Source of the DNA: an uncultured Chthoniobacterales bacterium
GTDB taxonomy: Bacteria; Verrucomicrobiota; Verrucomicrobiae; Chthoniobacterales; UBA10450
Length of the DNA: 9,495 nucleotides
Reading direction: 5' to 3'
NCBI GenBank assembly: GCA_955652855.1
Contig: CATPCN010000703.1
Coordinates: 1-9,495, forward strand
Shown: in pieces, positions 1-5,342 of the stretch
How positions within the stretch are numbered: the stretch's first letter is position 1
How the letters are laid out: each line of letters starts with the position of its first letter
Program-made: the position numbers and the translations under genes
Notes under the pieces: generated by a model
Databases searched by the model: none
The model's input: the letters and a program-made list of their open reading frames with translations, nothing else
Told to the model about the DNA's origin: nothing

Positions 1-64
1 ATCCAACACCACCGGGTAACTAAATACCGACTGACCGCGTCTTGCTTCGGCGGAGCTGGTCGAA

Positions 65-1027
65 ATGAACGATAACCTCTTTCAGTATCAGTCGCATCTC
101 ATCCACAGCGCCAGTGCGTCGAAGAGCATATCGTCAGCAGGGGTGATCTCCAATGAACAGGGGCCGTACCTCTCCATTGATTCGAACAGCGATCTCGCGA
201 GGGCTGGTGGGGACGTCCTTCTAAACTTTGGAGCCCAACAGCAATGTCCATACTGCGCGGCCGTTCTTAGATTCGGGGAGTGGTCGTACAATCCTCCGGG
301 GCCAAATTCGTATTTGGATTTGAAATGGTATGGTGTGCAATGCCAGACGTGCGCCTGGTGGCTTATCCAGAACTGGGAAAAAGAAGACAACGATATTTCT
401 GGCCTGTTTCATGATGACCTAACAACGTACGAGGGCATCATTGGCAAGTTTGACCCGAGTATCTGGAGCAAGCCGCTTGGCTCTGTGGAGGAAGAGCTAT
501 CGGAATACCGGAAAGCGCTAAGCGACCTGAATCCAAAGGAGGTGGAGGTTTTGGTGGGTCAGCTTCTTTCCCAATACTTTAACTGCGATGTACGGCATGT
601 CGGTCGCTCCAGAGATCAGGGAATCGATCTAATTGTTGTAAAGTCTGACAGCAGCATCGCAGTCCAGGTAAAACACAGATCCTTGTCCGGAGCGAAGGGG
701 AGCGAGAGTGTCATACCTGTAAGAGAGTTCGTAGGTGCGATGGTTGGGGGTGACTTCGACGCTGGAATATTTGTCACTACGCACAAGATGTTCAGCTCTC
801 CGGCGAAAGAATATGCGATAAGGGTGACGCGGAATTGGGCGCCCCTGAACCTCGTGACGGCGCGCGAGCTGCAGGAGTTCATGGGAACTGTGAAATCCAA
901 TCAATGGGACGAGTTTGAGTCTATCTGGAAGCAAGCAGAAGTCGATCGGTGGGCAACGGGGCGGGAGCGTTTCAGAGAAAAGCGGGGCGGATACCTCCGT
1001 GAGCCTTGGCACAGAGGAACGATTTAG
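65..1027 (+). CDS. Mrr-type restriction endonuclease-like protein with N-terminal zinc ribbon
   Basis: Predicted cytoplasmic DNA endonuclease of 320 residues. Residues about 150-275 match the Mrr catalytic domain of the PD-(D/E)xK superfamily. A helix with acidic residues (PKEVEVLVGQLL, 157-168) leads into DQGIDLI with the likely catalytic Asp188, and then QVK with Gln201 and Lys203; together these form the D-QxK active site. Residues 61-64 (CPYC) and 93-96 (CQTC) form a four-cysteine zinc ribbon, probably for DNA binding or target recognition. The start ATG has GGAG nine bases upstream. Mrr-family enzymes usually cut modified DNA, and many stand-alone relatives sit in defence islands; the specificity here cannot be read. 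The gene is visibly less GC-rich than the CHAT gene further right in sampled lines, which fits horizontal transfer. No methyltransferase partner is present in the window. The fold is clear; the biological role is inferred. Confidence 0.85.
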   Translation: MNDNLFQYQSHLIHSASASKSISSAGVISNEQGPYLSIDSNSDLARAGGDVLLNFGAQQQCPYCAAVLRFGEWSYNPPGPNSYLDLKWYGVQCQTCAWWLIQNWEKEDNDISGLFHDDLTTYEGIIGKFDPSIWSKPLGSVEEELSEYRKALSDLNPKEVEVLVGQLLSQYFNCDVRHVGRSRDQGIDLIVVKSDSSIAVQVKHRSLSGAKGSESVIPVREFVGAMVGGDFDAGIFVTTHKMFSSPAKEYAIRVTRNWAPLNLVTARELQEFMGTVKSNQWDEFESIWKQAEVDRWATGRERFREKRGGYLREPWHRGTI

Positions 1028-1179
1028 CGGGGGGCCAAATCCATGTCCTTGGCAGGCACGGTCCGTGCCGCTATGAACTCTTCACCTCCTTGCGGCTGTC
1101 GAAGCGTCATCATTTGGGGCCGGGCCGCCTGTCCTGCGGCATCGGAAGTCTGCACATTGCGCTGGTCGGCGCGGAGGTC

Positions 1180-1330
1180 TTGACCCGAGCTTGCGACGAT
1201 GTCGTTAGGTGCGGACCTTGGCGCCATTGATTCGCGGCTGCGCAACTCGCCTTCGACGTGGATCTGCGAGCCTTGAAGACTGTGGCGTGTGCCCCAAGTC
1301 TGCCCCTGGCCTGGACGCGGTGCCATTCGA
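1180..1330 (-). pseudogene. ssb: Decayed single-stranded DNA-binding protein (ssb) fragment, copy A
   Basis: The stretch 1028-1391 has no intact gene, but its minus strand reads as a broken SSB (OB-fold) protein. From 1328 downward one frame gives EWHRVQARGRLG, like the SSB core motif EWHRV. After a frame change it gives LQGSQIHVEGELRSRE, like the SSB segment KGS-V-VEGELRSR. A deletion of about 7 bp and a one-base insertion follow, beyond which NGAKVRT and DIVASSG continue the SSB pattern. A residual open frame runs on to about 1024 without recognisable SSB features. The N-terminal OB strand and the acidic C-terminal tip are not recognisable. At least two frameshifts make a functional product very unlikely. 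It resembles copy B at 3828-3914. The call rests on motif recognition by eye. Confidence 0.6.
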
Positions 1331-1391
1331 GGGGTGCGCGGCAGCCTTGGCAAGGTGCCCGCGACGGGATGCGCAAAACCCTTGCTTGGGG

Positions 1392-2066
1392 CTATAGGTG
1401 TTTACCCGGCACCCAGGCAAACGGATCCCCTCCGCAGACGCCGCTGGGAATATCGACGCAATAGCCGATGCGCGGCCTGTCATCTCGCCTCTGAAGAGGG
1501 ACGAGCGACGGCAGGGTCCGCGCGTAAATCTCTCCGCCCTTGCTCCTGTAACCAGGAATGGAGAACGCCCAGTTACGGGAGATGCTGCAGTTGTTGCACG
1601 TCACCATGACGTAGCCTGACAAAACCGAGGTTTCGAGCCCTTCGAGGATCTGCTGCCGAAGAGATTCCGAAAAGTCCGAAGGGACGATATCCATTGGGAC
1701 CACAGTATCGGACCCCGGCGGGAGGTCGCGGGGCGGGAACGACCGGCGCCACGAGCCCGGCGCCCCAACCGGCCAGGACTCGAGATCCATTCTGGCGCTA
1801 AGCGCCGTCGCGTTACCAGAATTTACAACTCTCAGAAAATAGCCGCTGGATGTCTCTTCGAGACTGAGGCTCAGGGACGTTGCTTTACTGTGTTCGTAAA
1901 TTGCAGACAGACCAGTCACCAGCGTCAGCAATGTCAGGATCGCGCCAACAGCTTTTGCAACGTCCGCGGCGGAGAGGCGCCGCGGACGCGGGTGATTGTC
2001 TATCAGGTGGTAAGGCGGCTCATACGGTTTTTGGAGGCAGGTGTTTCGTAGCCAGTTCATGACCAC
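1392..2066 (-). CDS. Hypothetical single-pass membrane protein with extracytoplasmic beta domain
   Basis: This is a 224-residue protein of no family I recognise. Residues 1-36 are polar and basic (HPRPRR at 25-30). One hydrophobic helix follows at about 37-57 (VAKAVGAILTLLTLVTGLSA), so the N-terminus is probably inside and residues 60-224 outside. The outer part is rich in beta-prone stretches; VVNSGNATALSARMDLE (80-96) resembles beta-sandwich adhesion or CARDB-like repeats, but this is only an impression. Four cysteines (157, 160, 203, 211) could form disulfides. The first possible start is GTG at 2066, with ATG at 2060 equally possible; neither has a clear Shine-Dalgarno sequence. The gene points away from the HNH gene across a divergent gap with no promoter I can call, and converges on the Mrr-like gene. 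The reading frame looks real because of its plausible composition and clean membrane segment. Its function is unknown. Confidence 0.65.
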   Translation of the reverse strand: MVMNWLRNTCLQKPYEPPYHLIDNHPRPRRLSAADVAKAVGAILTLLTLVTGLSAIYEHSKATSLSLSLEETSSGYFLRVVNSGNATALSARMDLESWPVGAPGSWRRSFPPRDLPPGSDTVVPMDIVPSDFSESLRQQILEGLETSVLSGYVMVTCNNCSISRNWAFSIPGYRSKGGEIYARTLPSLVPLQRRDDRPRIGYCVDIPSGVCGGDPFAWVPGKHL

Positions 2067-2205
2067 ATTATTGCGCTGATGATTCGCAAATGGGGTGCAT
2101 CATGCGAGCCTCCCCATCTCCCCCGCGGGTAGGAGCCGCAACGGCCGCGACAAGAAAGCGGATAATGTTTTCAATCCCGTGGGCAATAGAAAACGCATCG
2201 ATTCC

Positions 2206-3735
2206 ATGGTCGAGACACGCGTTCTTACGCTAAGCGCGCGGCGGTGCTGCATGTGTTTCCACCTGGACGACAATTTCGCCGAGCAGGAAGGACAAATCGC
2301 GCATCTCGACCACGATAGGTCGAATTCAGACGAGGACAATCTCGTCTACCTGTGCTTAAAGCATCACAGCCGTTACGACTCCACAACAAGCCAGCACAAG
2401 AACTACACGCTTCCCGAGGTCAAAGCCGCTCGAAGCAAACTCTACCAAGCCGTCGCGGAATACAAGCCCTGCGAGTGGCTTCTGGTCCTCGACGGGACGT
2501 TCTCCGAGTTCGAGCGGAACCGCGTCGAAGCGATTGTAGAGCATCTTCGCAAGACCCTGGCAGATCCGCATCTCACCATCAAGCGGGTCGAACGTGGCTC
2601 GATTCGTTTATACGTCGAAAGCTCGGAAGATGCCTTTGAGAGGATGGCATCCCTGCTCAAAGAGGAGGGCGCGGGGGAGGCACAAGAGCTGCTGGGATAC
2701 CGCATCGAACAAGTCGAGCGCCGATTGCCGAATTATGTGGAGACGATCGAAACGGCGGAAAACAATAGGCTTCAGAGATCCGCCGATTCCTCCAAGCGCT
2801 TCGGGCCTCTGGCGGATCTCATCGGGCTACGGGGCTGGACGGCCATGCGCGTCGCTTTCAATGCCTGGCTAGACGCTCGCGCCTGGAGAGCGAGACGCGG
2901 GTTCCAGCTTCATTCGTTCGAGGATGCGATTCGCGCGGAGTTTCAGGCGAGGAGTTTGGCGGCTCAATACAAAACCGAGCAGGAGATCGGTGCGCTGCGC
3001 AGCGAACTCGACTCCGTGGAGCGGCTATTGTCGAACATCTACGGACCCGAGTACGAAAGAATGACGGAAATATCAGGGCGGCGCGCTCCACTGGCCACGC
3101 TATCGTCCGTGGCGCACGTTATTCTTTTTGGCCTGCTGGTGATCGTGGAGATGTGTTTTAATCTCGCCGTTTTCTCGGTCATTTCCGCGCCCGCCCTTTA
3201 CACCTGGATGATGGCCGTTGCGGTAACGATTGCTGTCCCTGTCTGCGCCTTTACCATCGGGGTATGGCTTCGTCGTTGGCGGGGGGAATGGGTGCATGCG
3301 GCGGCAAAGGTCGCGACCGCCATCCTTATAATTCTCATGGCGCTACTGGGCTTAAGCCGTGTGCTCGAAGCCATGAAGGTCTCCACGAACCTTCCGTTCG
3401 CCGGGAGCATCTTTCTCTGGACAAACGTGCTGCTGTTCCTGGCCGTGGCGTTGCTCAATTATCTGAGTCACGATCCCGTGGAGGGATTCGCTGAAGCTCT
3501 GCGAGGCTTTAGAAGGATGCAGCGCATGGCGTCCACCTTGCGCGCACGAATCGCGAGACTCGAACGGCGGGTACAAGGGGATACAAGGCGGGAAAGGGAA
3601 CGCGAGCGCTACTATGCCGCTCTTTATCGCACGGTCTATGACCGCCATACCGGAGGCGCTTACGACCTGGGAGGCGAAACCCATACTACGATCAAGGAAA
3701 AAGAAATCGACGGGACCCTGCGAGACGACCAGTAG
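2206..3735 (+). CDS. HNH-type / TRADD-N-like / four-TM membrane protein, putative conflict-system component
   Basis: A protein of 509 residues from ATG 2206. Residues 10-60 form an HNH-type module: Cys14 and Cys17, IAHLDHD with His33 and His36, DEDNL with Asn45, and CLKHH with Cys50, His53 and His54. These suit a zinc-bound treble-clef nuclease. Residues about 90-155 alternate strand and helix and contain the pattern RVERGSIRLYVESSEDAFERM, which resembles the bacterial TRADD-N domain found in immune and apoptosis-like proteins; this match is tentative. Residues 165-290 are helical and coiled-coil prone. Four membrane helices lie at about 299-326, 332-354, 363-386 and 399-420. A charged coiled coil (430-475) ends the protein in the cytoplasm. 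The frame stays open upstream to GTG 2095, but the added residues are unlike a folded domain; GTG 2179 is another option. The mix of a nuclease-type module and a membrane anchor suggests a membrane-associated defence protein. The molecular role is inference. Confidence 0.75.
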   Translation: MVETRVLTLSARRCCMCFHLDDNFAEQEGQIAHLDHDRSNSDEDNLVYLCLKHHSRYDSTTSQHKNYTLPEVKAARSKLYQAVAEYKPCEWLLVLDGTFSEFERNRVEAIVEHLRKTLADPHLTIKRVERGSIRLYVESSEDAFERMASLLKEEGAGEAQELLGYRIEQVERRLPNYVETIETAENNRLQRSADSSKRFGPLADLIGLRGWTAMRVAFNAWLDARAWRARRGFQLHSFEDAIRAEFQARSLAAQYKTEQEIGALRSELDSVERLLSNIYGPEYERMTEISGRRAPLATLSSVAHVILFGLLVIVEMCFNLAVFSVISAPALYTWMMAVAVTIAVPVCAFTIGVWLRRWRGEWVHAAAKVATAILIILMALLGLSRVLEAMKVSTNLPFAGSIFLWTNVLLFLAVALLNYLSHDPVEGFAEALRGFRRMQRMASTLRARIARLERRVQGDTRRERERERYYAALYRTVYDRHTGGAYDLGGETHTTIKEKEIDGTLRDDQ

Positions 3736-3789
3736 GCATATGGAACTAGGAAGTCATTTCGGCCAGCTCCAAAAACGGTCGTAGCCGTT

Positions 3790-3914
3790 CGCTTCGCGGG
3801 CGCGCTGCGTGGGCCGGAGCGAACGATTTGACCTGAGCTGGCAGCGATCTCGTAGGTGCAGGCCTATGCGCCGTTGCTCTCGTATTCGCGGCTGCGGAGA
3901 TCGTTTTCGACGGG
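3790..3914 (-). pseudogene. ssb: Decayed single-stranded DNA-binding protein (ssb) fragment, copy B
   Basis: In the 219-bp gap between two genes, the minus strand from 3913 downward reads VENDLRSREYESNGA, a TAG stop, then ACTYEIAASSGQIVRSG. This follows the SSB pattern VEGELRSREYE-NG-(K)-R-TYEIVASSI-LDR, with the stop in place of one or two residues. Only the middle of the OB fold is present and no start is visible. By hand alignment, 3828-3914 and copy A (1180-1260) share about 64 of 80 aligned bases. Copy B retains the 7 bases (ACGAGAG on the minus strand) that copy A has lost. The two are therefore old relatives, not a recent duplication. They are in the same orientation and flank the membrane protein gene and the HNH gene. 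Confidence 0.55.
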
Positions 3915-3941
3915 GACGTTTTAAGTGCCATGTTGCCCGTC

Positions 3942-3947
3942 GAGGGG
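3942..3947 (+). promoter_or_regulatory. Ribosome binding site for the 3955 start
   Basis: GAGGGG lies seven bases before ATG 3955. It decides the start of the next gene over the upstream in-frame GTG at 3925, which has no such signal. Confidence 0.6.
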
Positions 3948-3954
3948 AAATATC

Positions 3955-4537
3955 ATGCCAAATCCAAAATCGAAGGGCGAGACGCGTCTAGAGCGCATGG
4001 AAAAGTGGTTCCGAAACGAGCCGCTGTTTTCAATCGTGATTCTCTTAGCGACAATTGTGGCCGGTGCCGCCGAGGCGGTACAGCACGGTTCGGATTTGCT
4101 TGTCGCCGTCGGCCTTAAACAGGAGAAGACGCTGGAGCTGGCGCGCGATAGAGCCAAGGCGGAGTTCTCACGGCGGCTGGTGGAAGCGGCGTGGCGACGC
4201 GTCTTCTGGACCAGGAACTTCGTCCGCCGCGTTGAACTCGCGCGCCCGCCTACGGAACTGGATTATAGCTGGAACAAGTACCTCGATAGCGTGGCAGATT
4301 GGTCGGCGGACATGGTCAACATCAACGGGGCTCGAACAATACTACCCAGGCACCAACAAGCCATCCCAGTTCGACGCGGTCCAGAGGAAGTTCCTCGCTC
4401 TCGAAGATGTGCTGGTCACTCTCCGGTCGTCGGAACCGGGCTCATCGGCGCAAATGATTCCGCGCGCCAAATCCCTGATTGACGAGATCAATACCGATCT
4501 CTACTTCTTTGCCCTCAATCGTGGGCCGGAAAAGTGA
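3955..4537 (+). CDS. Hypothetical one-helix membrane protein, apparently frameshifted
   Basis: The gene reads as one protein only if a single extra G is ignored in the GGGG run at 4327-4330. Frame one from ATG 3955 gives a basic, amphipathic N-terminus, one membrane helix (about residues 24-45, LFSIVILLATIVAGAAEAV) and a charged helical stretch up to ADMVNING (residue 125). Without correction it continues as arginine- and proline-rich sequence to a stop at 4482, which looks like off-frame coding. Removing one G joins it to LEQYYPGTNKPSQFDAVQRK and a well-behaved helical C-terminus ending at TGA 4537, for a total of 193 residues. Codon use switches frame exactly at the G run. The cause may be a sequencing error, a recent mutation or, less likely, programmed frameshifting. 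No family is recognised. The TM-plus-cytoplasmic-helix layout suggests a small membrane-anchored accessory protein. Confidence 0.6.
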
Positions 4538-4627
4538 TCTGCCCTCGGGCTGAGAAGATGAGGCACCAGCCTTTGGAGGGCCAGAGGTCGGTGACCGATG
4601 ACACCCTTCGGGCGATATAATCGGCAC

Positions 4628-4633
4628 GGAGAG
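4628..4633 (+). promoter_or_regulatory. Ribosome binding site supporting the GTG start at 4638
   Basis: GGAGAG sits four bases before GTG 4638 (six bases if only the GGAG core is counted). This supports a GTG start in the absence of a suitable in-frame ATG nearby. Confidence 0.5.
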
Positions 4634-4637
4634 TACC

Positions 4638-5240
4638 GTGGGGCAAGAAAAACACTTTCGCGGGAAGGCCTTCGAGTCGCGCGTCGGCGCGCTTCTGAAC
4701 AAGGTTGCCGCGCGGCATCCTGGCTTCATAGAGGTCGTTGCCCAGCCAGAAATTGTCCTGCTCAATTCGCAGATGAAGAGACCGGACTTCGAGCTGATAT
4801 ATCGGCTCGACCAGGAGCATCACGAATTGATCGAGTGCCAGAGCCGAGACCGAAGCTCTCCGGAGATAGCCGAAAAAATTCGTCAGATCAAGTCCTTGTC
4901 GTCCCGGAATCGGTTTCTTTTCGTTTTCGAGGACATTTCGAGTCTCAGCGGAGAGCACCGGAAGGTCCTGGAAGGTGATGGCGTGAATTGTCTGTCACCT
5001 GAGGACCTGGAAGCGAAACTTCGGCAGCTTGACTCGGTCGTTGGTCTGCTGAAGGGCGCTTTATCCCCTGATGTCCTGACGACACTGCGGAATCACCCGA
5101 AGAAATCTGACCTGTGGGTCTCCGCTATCCGGGCGCTTCTTAACCAGGAGACGGGAGAAACGCGGCGGCGCAGGATCTACGACGATTCATCCGAGGTCAT
5201 GCGGAGCGACGATTGGTCCCCGTACCGAGGGCCATCGTAG
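4638..5240 (+). CDS. Hypothetical protein with PD-(D/E)xK nuclease-like fold
   Basis: A soluble protein of 200 residues with a GTG start. Residues 8-95 carry the hallmarks of the restriction-endonuclease-like core. An N-terminal helix holds a conserved-type glutamate (GKAFESRV, Glu13). A strand ends in RPDFELI with Asp50 after Pro49. The next strand is HELIECQSR with Glu66 and Gln68. The active site would be E-(36)-PD-(15)-ExQ, with Gln in place of the usual Lys. Some active members of the superfamily have this change, and so do some inactive ones. Residues 100-200 look helical and charged with no motif I recognise, and end in a polar tail. The gene lies 100 bp after the frameshifted membrane protein on the same strand and may be cotranscribed with it. 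Possible roles are a small endonuclease or the nuclease half of a two-gene system. The fold call is by eye and moderate. Confidence 0.65.
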   Translation: MGQEKHFRGKAFESRVGALLNKVAARHPGFIEVVAQPEIVLLNSQMKRPDFELIYRLDQEHHELIECQSRDRSSPEIAEKIRQIKSLSSRNRFLFVFEDISSLSGEHRKVLEGDGVNCLSPEDLEAKLRQLDSVVGLLKGALSPDVLTTLRNHPKKSDLWVSAIRALLNQETGETRRRRIYDDSSEVMRSDDWSPYRGPS

Positions 5241-5342
5241 GAGAGGCGCAGCGTCGCTGCTGCGAATCGCCATGCCCAGAAAATGGCGGGACGGAAACGT
5301 CGGGCATTACGGCGGTATTCTGATCTCTAGCAGGTTATTGCC

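Noticed and set aside
1..75. Open frame from the window edge to a stop at 73-75, possibly the tail of an upstream gene.
   Set aside because: Too short to judge, with no recognisable motif. It would overlap the well-supported start at 65.
3771..3789. Hairpin AACGG/CCGTT (3774-3778 with 3785-3789) with five A on the plus strand, which would be a small terminator for minus-strand transcription.
   Set aside because: The stem is only five base pairs and the only minus-strand gene it could serve is a decayed ssb fragment. Not convincing as a working terminator.
3925..3954. In-frame GTG at 3925 as an earlier start for the 3955 gene.
   Set aside because: It has no ribosome binding site, whereas GAGGGG is well placed before ATG 3955.
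4588..4598. Perfect short palindrome TCGGT-G-ACCGA upstream of the PD-(D/E)xK-like gene, a possible operator.
   Set aside because: A single 11-bp palindrome is expected by chance in GC-rich DNA. There is no second copy and no regulator gene nearby.
4515..4958. Minus-strand open frame of 147 codons across the start of the PD-(D/E)xK-like gene.
   Set aside because: The plus strand has a ribosome binding site and nuclease motifs. The minus frame has neither.
5268..5288. Inverted repeat CGCCAT/ATGGCG in the gap before the CHAT gene.
   Set aside because: A six-base stem with no following T run, so it is neither a supported terminator nor a known regulatory element.
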